Origin: Chloroflexota bacterium
GTDB lineage: Bacteria > Chloroflexota > Dehalococcoidia > Lucifugimonadales > Australimonadaceae
DNA length: 60,656 nucleotides
Reading direction: 5' to 3'
Assembly (NCBI GenBank): GCA_028874795.1
Contig: JAPPHT010000014.1
Span: forward strand, 1-60,656
Shown here: one piece after another, positions 43,718-53,063 of the stretch
Layout: every line of letters begins with the position of its first letter
Position numbering within the stretch: the stretch's first letter is position 1
Position numbers and translations under genes: made by a program
Notes under the pieces: generated by a model
Told to the model about the DNA's origin: nothing
What the model saw: only the letters and a program-made list of their open reading frames with translations
The model's database searches: none

Positions 43718-44671
43718 ATGGCAGACGAGTACATACCGCCGAGAGGGAACCGGCTCGCGGGCAAGGTGGCCATCGTCACCGGCTCGGGCCGCGGCATCGG
43801 CAGGGCGCACGCCATCGCCCTCGCCGCCGAGGGCGCGCGGGTGGTGGTGAACGACCCCGGCGTCGAGCGGACCGGTGCCGGCGGGGACAACTCCCCCGCG
43901 GACGACACCGTGGCCTTCATCAGGGAGAACGGCGGAGAGGCCGTCGCCAACTACAACTCCGTCGCGGACTACGCCGAGGCGGGCGAGATCGTCCGGACCG
44001 CGCTCGATACCTACGGGCGGCTGGACGTCCTGGTCAACAACGCGGGTATCATGCGGGAGGGCCTCTTCCACGAGATCAGCGCTGACGATTTCGCGGCGGT
44101 CGTTGGCACGCACCTCAAGGGAACGTTCAACACCTGCCACCACGCCGTGCCGCTGATGATGGAGCAGCGCTCCGGACGCATCATCAACACCGCGTCCAGC
44201 CAGTGGCGCAACCCGGAGGGACGCGCCGCCTACGGGGCCGCGAAGGGCGGCATCGTCAGCCTCACCTGGGACCTCGCGTTCGAGTTGCGCTACCACAACA
44301 TCACGGTCAATGCCGTGGCGCCGATGGCCATGACCCGCGGCATCGCCGCCTCCCGTCACGACGAACTCCTCGAGGCGGCCGGTATCTCGATGAAGAAGGC
44401 AGCCGACGAGTCGACCCGTAACCGCCCCGGCCCCGAGCACGTTTCGCCCATGGTGGTGTGGCTGGCCAGCGACGCGGCGTCGCACGTGACCGGCTGCGTC
44501 TTTCGCGCGGGGAGCGGCAAGTTCGGCTTCTACGCGCACCCAACCGAGATGCGGACGATCAACAAGGACTGGCGCTCCAAGGGGAAGTGGACGGTGGAGG
44601 AAGTAGGCAGGCTCCTGCCGAGCAGCCTGCTGTTCGACGGTTCGACCGCGCCGTTCATCCCGGTGGACTAG
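43718..44671 (+). CDS. SDR paralogue, MFE-2 dehydrogenase-like
   Basis: 317 residues, strongly similar to the preceding gene over its whole length: TGSGRGIG (21-28), NNAG (107-110), and the shared block NTASSQWRNPEGR before Tyr172-x3-Lys176. The N-terminus is ten residues longer. 18 bases separate the genes, so this is a tandem duplication kept within one operon. The pair has likely diverged in substrate or stereochemistry. GTG-free ATG start with AGGAG upstream. Confidence 0.88.
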   Translation: MADEYIPPRGNRLAGKVAIVTGSGRGIGRAHAIALAAEGARVVVNDPGVERTGAGGDNSPADDTVAFIRENGGEAVANYNSVADYAEAGEIVRTALDTYGRLDVLVNNAGIMREGLFHEISADDFAAVVGTHLKGTFNTCHHAVPLMMEQRSGRIINTASSQWRNPEGRAAYGAAKGGIVSLTWDLAFELRYHNITVNAVAPMAMTRGIAASRHDELLEAAGISMKKAADESTRNRPGPEHVSPMVVWLASDAASHVTGCVFRAGSGKFGFYAHPTEMRTINKDWRSKGKWTVEEVGRLLPSSLLFDGSTAPFIPVD

Positions 44672-44689
44672 AGGCCGCCGGCCCGCCCC

Positions 44690-45427
44690 ATGCCCGACCT
44701 GCCGCTCGTCATTGCGTCCGCGCTTGCGGTGCTGCTGGCATCGACCACCCAGGGCGCCACGGGGTTCGGGTTCGTCATCGTCTCGGCGCCTGTCATGGCC
44801 GTCTACCTGGACCCGAAGCTCGTGGTCCCCGTGGTGCTGGTCCTCGGCGTAGCGCTGGGCGTTCCGCTCATGGTGCACACGCGCCGCGAGTTCAGCATCA
44901 GGCGGGTGTGGCCCATGATGCTTGCGGGCGCGGCGTTCACCCCCATCGGCACGCTCGTCCTGACGCGTCTCGACGCCCCGCAGATCAAGATACTCCTGGG
45001 ACTGGTGGCGGGCGCGGTGTCGCTGGCGCTCCTGTTCGGCTTCCAGCGGGAGGCGCGCAACCAGCGTCTCGCCTCGATACCCGTCGGCGCGGCGAGTGGC
45101 CTGCTCACGGGCGCCACGGGCCTCGCGGGCGCGCCCGTGATCCTCTTCTTCGCCAATCAGGGCGTGGAGCAGCGACAGTTCCGTGCGGATATCGTCTATT
45201 ATCTGCAGGCGGTGTCTTTCTCGGCGCTGCCGAGCTACATCGTGGCGGGTGTGCTGACGGCTGAAGCGGTGCGGCTGGCCGCCGTGCTGCTGCCCGCGGG
45301 GGTCGTGGGCGTGTCCGTGGGGATGTGGTTGTCCGGCCGCATCCCGGCCCTGTTGTTCCGGCGCATCGCGCTGGGCATCGTGTTGAGCGCCGCGGCGATC
45401 GCGGTCTCGTCGGGGGTGACGGGGTGA
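44690..45427 (+). CDS. TauE/SafE-family membrane exporter
   Basis: 245 residues, about eight TM helices in two repeats. The family hallmark STTQGATGFGFVIVSAPVMAVY at the start is repeated as GLLTGATGLAGAPVILFF after the middle. TauE/SafE proteins export sulfite, sulfoacetate or other organic anions, and some import. It lies 18 bases after the SDR pair. Its stop is overlapped by the GTG of the next gene. Confidence 0.9.
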   Translation: MPDLPLVIASALAVLLASTTQGATGFGFVIVSAPVMAVYLDPKLVVPVVLVLGVALGVPLMVHTRREFSIRRVWPMMLAGAAFTPIGTLVLTRLDAPQIKILLGLVAGAVSLALLFGFQREARNQRLASIPVGAASGLLTGATGLAGAPVILFFANQGVEQRQFRADIVYYLQAVSFSALPSYIVAGVLTAEAVRLAAVLLPAGVVGVSVGMWLSGRIPALLFRRIALGIVLSAAAIAVSSGVTG

Positions 45428-46053
45428 GTCTTTCGAGTTCGAGGCGGCGTCGGCTGGCCTCGATAGCGGCGTTGGCGCCCCTCTACTACACGTCGGTAAC
45501 GGCGCGGGCGATGCGGCGCGCCCCGCCCGGCTACAGCTCGACGCAGCACACCATGAGTCGGCTCGCCGCGCGCGGCACGTCGAGCGCCAGGCTGATGAAC
45601 GCGGCGTTCGCTGGCTACGGTGTGCTCGTGCAGGGGCTCGGGCCGCTGCTGCACCACGAAGCGAGAGGAGGCAAGCGCGGACGCGCCCTCTGGGGACTCG
45701 TGGCGGTTTACGGGCTCGGAGCCGTCCTCGCCGCGAAGTACCCCACGCGCAGTGAGCGGCAGGTGCTGCCGGGTATCACCGAGAACAGCGCCCACAACAT
45801 CGCAGGCGGAATGACGCTGTCGAGCATCGGCCTGCTCATGGCGCTGTCGCCGCGCGCGCTGAAGGAGCGTCCGGCGTGGTGCGGTTGGTGGCGATGGTTC
45901 TCCTACGCCATGTTCGCCGCCACCTGCATCCTCACGCTGCCGTACTACTCCCGCACCTGGCTCCGCAAGCGCGGGCTGTTCCAGCGCAGCCTCTTCGTCA
46001 CCACCATGACCTGGGTGATGACAACCTCCCTGCGCCTCCGCAGGCTCTCCTAG
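45424..46053 (+). CDS. DUF998-like membrane protein
   Basis: 209 residues. TM helices and charged loops with AHNIAGGMTLSSIGLLM, resembling DUF998. GTG 45424 overlaps the TauE stop (GTGA), supporting this start over an upstream in-frame ATG at 45325. Its stop overlaps the convergent aldo/keto reductase stop within the shared CTAG. Function unknown. Confidence 0.75.
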   Translation: MSLSSSRRRRLASIAALAPLYYTSVTARAMRRAPPGYSSTQHTMSRLAARGTSSARLMNAAFAGYGVLVQGLGPLLHHEARGGKRGRALWGLVAVYGLGAVLAAKYPTRSERQVLPGITENSAHNIAGGMTLSSIGLLMALSPRALKERPAWCGWWRWFSYAMFAATCILTLPYYSRTWLRKRGLFQRSLFVTTMTWVMTTSLRLRRLS

Positions 46054-47039
46054 CGCGCCGGCGCTGCGGGAGCGTTCGCGCCCATCCCGAAGCGCTCTAT
46101 CTCCTCGTCGGTGCCCTCCCACGCCGCGATGGCATCCACCGCGTCGCGCTCCTCGCGCGAGAGCATCCAGTCCGCCGCGGCGGCGTTGGCCTCCACCTGC
46201 TCCTCGTTCATCGCGCCCGCGATCACCGAGCTCACAGCGGGGTGCGCCAGCAGCCACGCGAAGGCGAGGTCGAGCATCGAGTGGCCGTGCTCGTTCGCGA
46301 AGGCGTCGAGGCGCGCGAGCACGTCATGCGCTTGCTCGTCGCCCTGTAGCTGGCTGACCATTCGTCGCGCATTACTCGGAACTTCCGCTCCGGGGGCGTA
46401 CTTGCCGGTCAGCCATCCGCCCGCAAGGGGGAAGTACGGCAGGAAGCCGATGCGGTGCTCCGTGCAGTACGGGAGCAACTCCATCTCCACGTGCCGGTGC
46501 ATGAGGCTGTAGTTGTTCTGCGCGGAGGCGAACCGGGCAAAGCCGCGCTCGTCGGCGACCCGGTTCACGTCGGCGTGGCGCCACCCGGAGTAGTTGCACT
46601 CGCCGATGTGGCGCACCTTCCCCTGCGTGATGAGGTCGTTCAGCGGCTCCAGGTACTCCTCGTGCGGGACGCCGTGCGGGATGAAGTGGATCTGGTAGAG
46701 GTCTATGACGTCGGTCTGCAGCTTGGTGAGGCTCTCTTCCACGTTCTTCATGATGCGGTCACGGGGGGACTCGCCGTTGAGGCCGTTGAGGTTGAACTTG
46801 GTGGCGATGATGGCCTCGTTGCGCCTGCCGCGCAGGGCTTCCCCGATGTGTACCTCGCTCTCGCCGTTGCCGTAGATGTTGGCGGTGTCGATCAGGTTTA
46901 TCCCCACGTCCAGGCACTTGTCGATGACGCGCTTGCTGTGCGCGTGCTCCCCGATCCGGGCGGGGTTGCCGAAGTTGTTCGTGCCGAGGCCGATGACGGA
47001 GACGTTGAGGTCCGTTTCGCCGAGTCTGCGGTACTGCAT
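46050..47039 (-). CDS. Aldo/keto reductase
   Basis: 329 residues, a TIM-barrel NADPH oxidoreductase. The catalytic tetrad is visible: Asp51 and Tyr56 (DTANIYGNGESE), Lys81 (IIATKFN) and His118 (LYQIHF). The cofactor region GMLTGK-like GGWLTGKY and the C-terminal phosphate-binding region are present. ATG 47039 is preferred since GGAGGAG precedes it; a much longer frame to 47498 is antisense to the next gene and not used. Substrate unknown. Confidence 0.92.
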   Translation of the reverse strand: MQYRRLGETDLNVSVIGLGTNNFGNPARIGEHAHSKRVIDKCLDVGINLIDTANIYGNGESEVHIGEALRGRRNEAIIATKFNLNGLNGESPRDRIMKNVEESLTKLQTDVIDLYQIHFIPHGVPHEEYLEPLNDLITQGKVRHIGECNYSGWRHADVNRVADERGFARFASAQNNYSLMHRHVEMELLPYCTEHRIGFLPYFPLAGGWLTGKYAPGAEVPSNARRMVSQLQGDEQAHDVLARLDAFANEHGHSMLDLAFAWLLAHPAVSSVIAGAMNEEQVEANAAAADWMLSREERDAVDAIAAWEGTDEEIERFGMGANAPAAPAR

Positions 47040-47135
47040 GTGCTGCTCCTCCGAGTTTGTGCGGGTGAGTATTGCGCCAGGCGCCAGGGACGCATGATAC
47101 CGGATGGCTGGGCTCTCCGGGGGAGTGAGGACGGT

Positions 47136-47144
47136 TGCTATACT
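47136..47144 (+). promoter_or_regulatory. Extended -10 promoter
   Basis: TGC followed by TATACT (47139-47144), an extended -10, with no recognisable -35. It lies 38 bases upstream of the solute-binding gene start at 47182 and supports that start over the in-frame ATG at 47104. Confidence 0.5.
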
Positions 47145-47181
47145 CGGTTCCCTATCCCCTGGAGCGGCTTTCCGAGGTGAC

Positions 47182-48426
47182 ATGGCTACGTTTACGTCGA
47201 CTGCGGCCCGTGCGGCCCTGGTCTGCGCGCTGCTGCTGGGGCTGGTCGCGGCCTGCGGCGACGGCTCGCAGGGAGCGAGCGCCGCCCCCACGCTGAAGCT
47301 CGGGCTGCTGTTGGACTTCAGCGAGGGCTCGACGGAGAAGGCGCGTGACAGGGAACAGGCGTTCAATCTCGCCGTGAAGCACGTCAACGCTGCCGGGGGA
47401 GTGCTCGGACGCCCCATCGAGACGGTGACACGGGATTCCACCCGTGACCCGGTGGTGGCGGTGGAGGAAGCCCGGCGCATGATCGAGGAAGACGGCATTC
47501 ACGTCCTGGTAGGCCCCAACACTAGCGCGAACTCGCTGCCCGTGGCGGAACAGGTCGCCGGTCCGGCGGGCATACCCGTCATCAGCCCGTCGGCCAGCTC
47601 CCCGCTCCTCACCGACGCGGCGGACAACGACTTCTACTTCCGCGCCGCGTTGTCCGACATCGCGCAGGGGCCCGTACTGGCGCAGGTGACGCGCGACCGC
47701 GGTTTCACGAACGTCGGCGTGGTCTACCTCGACGACTTCTGGGGGCGCGGCATCTACGAGTCGTTCGCGGCGGCGTGGACCGGCGCGCTGCGGGCCGTCT
47801 CCGTTCCGCCCGGGCAGACGACGTTCCTCTCCGAGTTGCGGGAAACGGCGAACGGAGGCGCCGCGGCGCTCGTCGTCCTCACGTTCGAGGCGGAGGCGGA
47901 GGTGATTGTCCGTGAGGCCGTGGAGAGCGGCCTGTATGAGCGGTTCATCCTGGGCGGCGCCCTGAAGAGTCCCACCCTGGGCGCTGCCGTCGGCGGAGCG
48001 CTCGCGGGCGCATACGGCACGGCGGGTGCGGCTGCACCGGAGAGTGCGGCCCTTGCCGAGTGGGATGCCGCGTTCGTTGCGGAGTACGGCAAGCCCCCCG
48101 AGTACGCCTACGTCCGGGAGACGTACGACGCCACGATCGCGCTCGCGCTGGCGGCGCAGGCTGCGGGAAGCGTCGACGGGACTGCCATCCGCGACCAACT
48201 GCGCAGCATCGGCAGCGGGCCGGGTACGACGATAGCGCCGACGGCTGCGGGAGTTGCAGAGGCGCTGCGCATCCTTGACGAAGGCGGAGCGGTGGACTAC
48301 GAGGGAGCCGCGACGGCGATGGACTGGGACGGCAACGGCGACCTTCGGAGCGGCCACATCGGCGTCTGGCGCTTCACGCAGGACGGTCGGATCGAAGACC
48401 TCCATACCGTGCGCTTCGACTACTAG
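47182..48426 (+). CDS. Branched-chain-amino-acid-type solute-binding lipoprotein
   Basis: 414 residues. Signal peptide with lipobox LVAAC (Cys25). Type I periplasmic-binding fold: LGLLLDFSEGSTEKARDREQAF, VNAAGGVLGRPIE, VGPNTSANSLPVAEQV, VGVVYLDDFWGRGIY. ATG 47182 has GAGGTGA upstream. No permease or ATPase genes lie nearby, so its transporter (if any) is elsewhere. Related in family to the receptor candidate at 18012, but not in the same context. It is followed 23 bases later by an oxidoreductase gene. Confidence 0.9.
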   Translation: MATFTSTAARAALVCALLLGLVAACGDGSQGASAAPTLKLGLLLDFSEGSTEKARDREQAFNLAVKHVNAAGGVLGRPIETVTRDSTRDPVVAVEEARRMIEEDGIHVLVGPNTSANSLPVAEQVAGPAGIPVISPSASSPLLTDAADNDFYFRAALSDIAQGPVLAQVTRDRGFTNVGVVYLDDFWGRGIYESFAAAWTGALRAVSVPPGQTTFLSELRETANGGAAALVVLTFEAEAEVIVREAVESGLYERFILGGALKSPTLGAAVGGALAGAYGTAGAAAPESAALAEWDAAFVAEYGKPPEYAYVRETYDATIALALAAQAAGSVDGTAIRDQLRSIGSGPGTTIAPTAAGVAEALRILDEGGAVDYEGAATAMDWDGNGDLRSGHIGVWRFTQDGRIEDLHTVRFDY

Positions 48427-48449
48427 ACACAGCCCCGCAGGAGAGCAGG

Positions 48450-49733
48450 ATGGATATCGCATTCGTGGGACTCGGCATGATGGGCAAGCCGATGGCGGTG
48501 AACCTGCTCAAGGCTGGGCACAACCTGACGGTCGTCAACCGCAGCCAAGGCAAGGTGCGCGAGATGGCGGAGATGGGCGCGTCGCCCGGAGCGTCCCCCG
48601 CCGACGCCGCCCGTGGAGCGGAGGTCGTGGGGCTCTGCCTCATGGGCGACGCGGTCGTGGAGCCGGTGCTCTGCGGCGACAACGGCGTGCTCGCGGGGGC
48701 ACAGCCGGGGACCATCGTGCTCGACCACTCGACCGTCCACCCGGAGTTCGCGCGGCGCATGGAGGAGGTGTGCGCGGCGCGAGGCGTCACGTACCTGGAT
48801 GCGCCGGTGTCCGGGACCGGCGAGGTGGCATGGGGCGGTAGGCTGACGGTGATGGTGGGCGGCGATGCCGCAGCCTTCGAGCGCGTCCGGCCAGCGTTGG
48901 ATGCGGTATCGGCGAACGCCCGGCTGATGGGCGCGGTGGGCAGCGGCAACATGGCCAAGCTGGTCAACAACATGGTGAAGGACATCAACCAGCTGGGCGT
49001 GCTGGAGACGTTCGTGCTCGCGGCGAAGAAGGGGATGGACTGCGGCCTGCTCTTCCACGTCATGCGCAACGGCGCGTCCCTGAGCCGCCAGTTGGAGCGC
49101 ATCCTGCCGAAGATACTCGACCGGTCGTTCGAGCAGACGTCCTACGTCTCCACGAACGTCAAGGACCAGGAGTTCATGGAGTGGATGATCGGGCTGACCG
49201 GCCTCGACCTGCCCCTGCGGAACGCCGCCCGCGATTCGTGGCTGTACGCCGCTGAGCAGGGGCTGGCCAGCGCCGATCCGCCCGAGGCCATCAAGGCGTT
49301 GGAGTGGGTCGCGGGCGTGGAGGTTGCGGGCGAGGTGCTGCCGCGTGACGCGGAGGTGACCCCGCCGGACGGCGCCTACGAGGCGCTCGACACCGCCACG
49401 GCTGCGCTGTACGAGGTGGGCGTCTTCGAAGGGTTCGCGCTGACCGCGCGGCTGGGCATGGACGCTCGCGCCATGCTCGACGTGCTGCGCACCGCATCCG
49501 GCGCCTCCGCGCAGTTGGACCGCACCGGCCCGAAGCTCATCGATGGCACAACCGGGGACGAGGACCGGTCCGTAGACGCGTACGCCGCCTGCTTCGGGCC
49601 GCTGCTCGAGGAGGCCCGGCGTGAGGGACTGCGTATGCCCCTCTACGAGGCTGCTGCTGCTCTATGGCGCGGGGCGTCGGAGCAGGGGCTGGGGAGCGGA
49701 CCGGCGTCGGCGGCGTATGCGCTCTACACCTAG
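48450..49733 (+). CDS. Beta-hydroxyacid dehydrogenase-like NAD(P) oxidoreductase with extended C-terminus
   Basis: 427 residues. N-terminal Rossmann FVGLGMMGKPMA (GxGxxG), substrate loop YLDAPVSGTGEVAWGG, catalytic Lys170 in GNMAKLVNN. Typical 3-hydroxyisobutyrate or tartronate semialdehyde dehydrogenases are about 290-300 residues. This one carries an extra ~130 residues, reading like a second helical domain (TAALYEVGVFEGFALTARLGMD). That may be a duplicated dimerisation domain. Likely oxidises a beta-hydroxyacid; the substrate is unknown. Confidence 0.85.
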   Translation: MDIAFVGLGMMGKPMAVNLLKAGHNLTVVNRSQGKVREMAEMGASPGASPADAARGAEVVGLCLMGDAVVEPVLCGDNGVLAGAQPGTIVLDHSTVHPEFARRMEEVCAARGVTYLDAPVSGTGEVAWGGRLTVMVGGDAAAFERVRPALDAVSANARLMGAVGSGNMAKLVNNMVKDINQLGVLETFVLAAKKGMDCGLLFHVMRNGASLSRQLERILPKILDRSFEQTSYVSTNVKDQEFMEWMIGLTGLDLPLRNAARDSWLYAAEQGLASADPPEAIKALEWVAGVEVAGEVLPRDAEVTPPDGAYEALDTATAALYEVGVFEGFALTARLGMDARAMLDVLRTASGASAQLDRTGPKLIDGTTGDEDRSVDAYAACFGPLLEEARREGLRMPLYEAAAALWRGASEQGLGSGPASAAYALYT

Positions 49734-49752
49734 GTGCGATTAGACTGCGCGC

Positions 49753-50103
49753 ATGGAGTACGTCGAGGTGGACGTGGAGGCCGGAGAGAACTGCGACCTC
49801 TCCGTCACGCGCATGTTCGAGGCGCTGGAGCCTTCACGAGAGGTGACCTGGGTCGAGTCCGCGTTCCGGCCGGACGGCTGGGAGGGCCCGTGCGACGTCG
49901 TGGGCTGGTGCGGCGGCGAGCCGTGCCCTGCGATGGCAGCGAAGGTATCGGACTCGGGCGACGGCGTTGTGGTGCTCGTGTACGGCGGCGATGAAGGCCT
50001 GCGGCTGCGCCCCACCGGCTCGTCGGCGGAATGGTCGCTGGGCGATGCGGAGCAGTGGGGGGAGCCGTGCCTGCTGCTGGACCTGGCGCTGGGGCTCAGG
50101 TAG
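49753..50103 (+). CDS. Hypothetical acidic protein
   Basis: 116 residues, rich in Glu, Gly, Trp and Cys (DVVGWCGGEPCPAM). No domain recognised. There is no Shine-Dalgarno; TAGACT at 49741-49746 ends 6 bases before ATG 49753, so a leaderless message is possible. It ends 101 bases before proB. Confidence 0.6.
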   Translation: MEYVEVDVEAGENCDLSVTRMFEALEPSREVTWVESAFRPDGWEGPCDVVGWCGGEPCPAMAAKVSDSGDGVVVLVYGGDEGLRLRPTGSSAEWSLGDAEQWGEPCLLLDLALGLR

Positions 50104-50204
50104 GGCGCACCGCCCCGCGGAGGCGGGGGAGAGACATACGGTACAATGCTCGTGCGTGCGGTTCGCACGGCCCTCCAGCTTCCTGCACGGCATCGAGACG
50201 CAGC

Positions 50205-51371
50205 ATGGCACTCCAGACGGCAAACGCAGACGCCGGACAGGGCGGCGCTCAGTTGCGCTACCGGCGCATCGTGGTCAAGGCCGGCACGAACGTGCTCACC
50301 CGCAAGACCGCGCACCTGGACCGCTCCGTCATGGAGTCACTGGTCAGCCAGATCGCCGACGTGGCGGAGATGGGCGCCCAGATCGTGCTTGTCACGTCGG
50401 GCGCCATCGCGGCGGGACATGAGGCCGCTCCCGGCGTCGTGCAGGGCAAGAGCGTGGCCGCGAGCCAGATGCTTGCGGCCATCGGCCAGAGCCGCCTGAT
50501 GCACGCCTACCAGGAGCTCTTCTCGCGGCGCGGCATCGTCGTCGCGCAGACGCTGCTCATCGCGAGGGACGTGGACGACCGCGTGGGCTACCTCAACGTC
50601 CGCAACACTCTCAACGGCCTGCTGGAGCGTGGCATCGTCCCCATCGTGAACGAGAACGACGTCGTTGACACGAAGGAGATCAACGGCCAGCGCTTCGGCG
50701 ACAACGACACGCTCTCCGCCATCGTTGCGAACGTCATCGACGCCGACCTCTTGCTCATGCTGACAGACACTGGCGGCCTCTTCACCGCGGACCCCAACCG
50801 CGACCCCACGGCCAGGCTCATCCCCCGGGTCGATGCCATAGACGATTCCGTGATGGCGCTGGCAGAAGTGCACACGAGCACCGCCACCCGTGGGGGGATG
50901 GCCTCCAAGCTCCAGGCGGCGCAGCATGCTACTGGCATCGGCGTGGCCGTCGTCTTCGGTCGCGGAGGAGACCCTTCGGTTGTGCGGGATGCGGCATGCG
51001 GCGCACTGACCGACGGCACGTTCTTTCCCGCGAGGGGGTCCGTGGTGGAGAGCAGGAAGCGCTGGCTTCTGAGCGGCATGACGAAGAAGGACGCGGGGCT
51101 GGTGGTGGACGACGGAGCGGTGCGCGCTCTCTGTGAGCAGTCGCGCAGCCTGCTGCCCGCGGGCATCCGTGAGGTGAACGGACGGTTCGTGCGCGGCGAC
51201 GTCGTGGAGGTCCTCTCCGAGGCCGGCCTGCGCCTCGCCTACGGGATCGCGAACTATGACTCGTCGGAGATGCGGAAGATCGCCGGCGAGCGCTCCGATC
51301 GCATCATGGAGCTGGTCGGGCATCACAACGGCGATGAGGCCGTGCATCGGAACAACATGGTCGTCGTCTGA
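50205..51371 (+). CDS. proB: Glutamate 5-kinase
   Basis: 388 residues with the amino acid kinase domain (IVVKAGTNVLT, LVTSGAIAAG, VVDTKEINGQRFGDNDTLSA, LLMLTDTGGLF, GGMASKLQAA) followed by a C-terminal PUA domain (LPAGIREVNGRFVRGDVVEV). It makes gamma-glutamyl phosphate in proline synthesis. ATG 50205 is the start that fits the family; an upstream frame to 50031 is not conserved. A possible -10 TACAAT lies at 50142-50147 without a -35. proA follows after 18 bases. Confidence 0.95.
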   Translation: MALQTANADAGQGGAQLRYRRIVVKAGTNVLTRKTAHLDRSVMESLVSQIADVAEMGAQIVLVTSGAIAAGHEAAPGVVQGKSVAASQMLAAIGQSRLMHAYQELFSRRGIVVAQTLLIARDVDDRVGYLNVRNTLNGLLERGIVPIVNENDVVDTKEINGQRFGDNDTLSAIVANVIDADLLLMLTDTGGLFTADPNRDPTARLIPRVDAIDDSVMALAEVHTSTATRGGMASKLQAAQHATGIGVAVVFGRGGDPSVVRDAACGALTDGTFFPARGSVVESRKRWLLSGMTKKDAGLVVDDGAVRALCEQSRSLLPAGIREVNGRFVRGDVVEVLSEAGLRLAYGIANYDSSEMRKIAGERSDRIMELVGHHNGDEAVHRNNMVVV

Positions 51372-51389
51372 GCATGAGGGGAGAGGCGC

Positions 51390-52670
51390 ATGACAACCGG
51401 AACCGCCACGTCTGAACTCATCACGAAGGCGCAGGCCGCGCGAGAGGCGTCGAAGCGCGTGCGCATGCTCTCCACGGAGCAGAAGAACGACGCGCTCCGG
51501 GCCATCGCCGACGCATTGGAAGCGAACTGCCCAACGATACTCGAAGCGAATGCCCGCGATCTGGAGGCCGGCCGGGAGGCAGGCCTGAGCGAGGCGCTGC
51601 AGGGACGGCTGCTGCTGAACGAGCAGCGCGTGGCGGGCATGGCGAACGACGTGCGTGGCGTCGCGCTGCTGCCGGACCCGGTCGGCGAGTGCTTCGACTC
51701 GCGCACGCTGCCGAACGGCATTCGCGTGGAGCGGCGCAGGGTGCCGCTGGGCGTCATCGGCTGCGTGTATGAGGCCCGTCCGAATGTGACGACCGACATC
51801 GTGTCGCTCTGCCTGAAGTCCGGCAACGCCGTCGTACTGCGCGGCGGCAAGGAGGCCGTCCACACCAACACCGCGGTTGCCGCGCTGGTGAAGGACGCGC
51901 TGGAGGCCGCGCACGCGGTGCCGGAGGCCGTGCAGTTCGTCACCGATACAGACCGGGCCATCGTCGACCAGATGATCCGGCTCAACGACTACCTGGACCT
52001 GTTCATCCCTCGCGGCGGCGAGGCGCTCATCAAGTACGTGCGTGACAACGCCACCGTCCCCGCCATCACCGGCGGTGTCGGCGTGGTACACGTCTACGTG
52101 GATGCCGCGGCCGACCCGGAGAAGGCTTCAGGGATCGTCTACAACGCCAAGACGCAGCGCCCGGACGTGTGCAACGCGCTCGACACGCTGCTCGTGCACG
52201 CCGCGGCTGCCCCAACGTTCCTCCCGGGCACGGCATCCCGCCTCACGGAGGCGGGGGTCGAGCTGCGCTGCGACCAGCGGGCGCTGTCCCTCATCGGGCC
52301 GGTGCGGGAGTCGCAGGTGCGGGCCGCGGGGCCGGACGACTTTGGCCAGGAGTTCCTTGCGCTCACGATGTCGGTCAAAGTGGTCGACTCGATGGACGAC
52401 GCTCTGGAGCACATCGAGGAGTACGGCTCCGGCCACACCGAGGCGATCGTCACGGAGGACTACTCCGCCGCGATGCGCTTCACCGACGAGGTCGAGGCCT
52501 CGGTCGTGCTCGTGAACGCCAGCACCCGCTTCAACGACGGCGCGCAGCTCGGTCTGGGGTCGGAGGTCGCCATCAGCACGAACAAACTGCACGCCCGCGG
52601 GCCGATGGGCCTGCGGGAACTCACCAGCTATAAGTGGATCGCGCTGGGCGACGGGCAGGTCCGCCCCTGA
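51390..52670 (+). CDS. proA: Gamma-glutamyl phosphate reductase
   Basis: 426 residues of the aldehyde dehydrogenase superfamily. RVPLGVIGCVYEARPNVT, LRGGKEAVHTN, DLFIPRGGE, catalytic Cys in QRPDVCNALDTLLVH, and NASTRFNDG are present. It reduces gamma-glutamyl phosphate to glutamate semialdehyde. It follows proB with an 18-base gap and a GGGGAGAGG site. Confidence 0.96.
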   Translation: MTTGTATSELITKAQAAREASKRVRMLSTEQKNDALRAIADALEANCPTILEANARDLEAGREAGLSEALQGRLLLNEQRVAGMANDVRGVALLPDPVGECFDSRTLPNGIRVERRRVPLGVIGCVYEARPNVTTDIVSLCLKSGNAVVLRGGKEAVHTNTAVAALVKDALEAAHAVPEAVQFVTDTDRAIVDQMIRLNDYLDLFIPRGGEALIKYVRDNATVPAITGGVGVVHVYVDAAADPEKASGIVYNAKTQRPDVCNALDTLLVHAAAAPTFLPGTASRLTEAGVELRCDQRALSLIGPVRESQVRAAGPDDFGQEFLALTMSVKVVDSMDDALEHIEEYGSGHTEAIVTEDYSAAMRFTDEVEASVVLVNASTRFNDGAQLGLGSEVAISTNKLHARGPMGLRELTSYKWIALGDGQVRP

Positions 52671-52724
52671 TCAGCGCTTCCCCGGGCCATGGCGGCCCGG
52701 GCTACGGCAGCAAAGGAGAGCCCG

Positions 52725-53039
52725 ATGATCCGTTTCGAACGCGAGTGCCGCACGCCGTTCTCCGAGGTGTACACGCTCTACGAGGACGACCAGCCTCAGC
52801 CGCAGGGCCGTTTTGACGTCCACTTCTACGGCCGCATCATCCACGCCACGCTGTGCGTCTCTGAGCGTTACACCACCGACGAGATCCAGGACCTCATCGC
52901 CGACCTGGACGACGAGCTGCTGGACGCCATCGGGCTCGAACGGGAGGATTTCGTCGTTCACGTCCACCAGGGGCGGGAGGTCGGCGTCTTCTCCGGTAGC
53001 GCGTACGAGGAGGGCGAGGAGCCCGGGTCCGAAAACTAG
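52725..53039 (+). CDS. Small hypothetical acidic protein
   Basis: 104 residues with an acidic helical part (IQDLIADLDDELLDAIGLEREDF) and acidic C-terminus. ATG 52725 follows AAAGGAGAG. No domain recognised. Located 54 bases after proA. Confidence 0.7.
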   Translation: MIRFERECRTPFSEVYTLYEDDQPQPQGRFDVHFYGRIIHATLCVSERYTTDEIQDLIADLDDELLDAIGLEREDFVVHVHQGREVGVFSGSAYEEGEEPGSEN

Positions 53040-53063
53040 GAGCGGGACGGTCGAGGGCCTCTC

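Noticed and set aside
42494-44878. A 794-codon open frame on the minus strand
   Set aside because: It is antisense to the two SDR genes, rich in Arg/His/Gly/Val, and has no family signature; a common shadow in high-GC coding DNA.
47040-47498. Longer aldo/keto reductase start on the minus strand
   Set aside because: The extension is antisense to the solute-binding gene, is not conserved in the family, and GGAGGAG marks ATG 47039.
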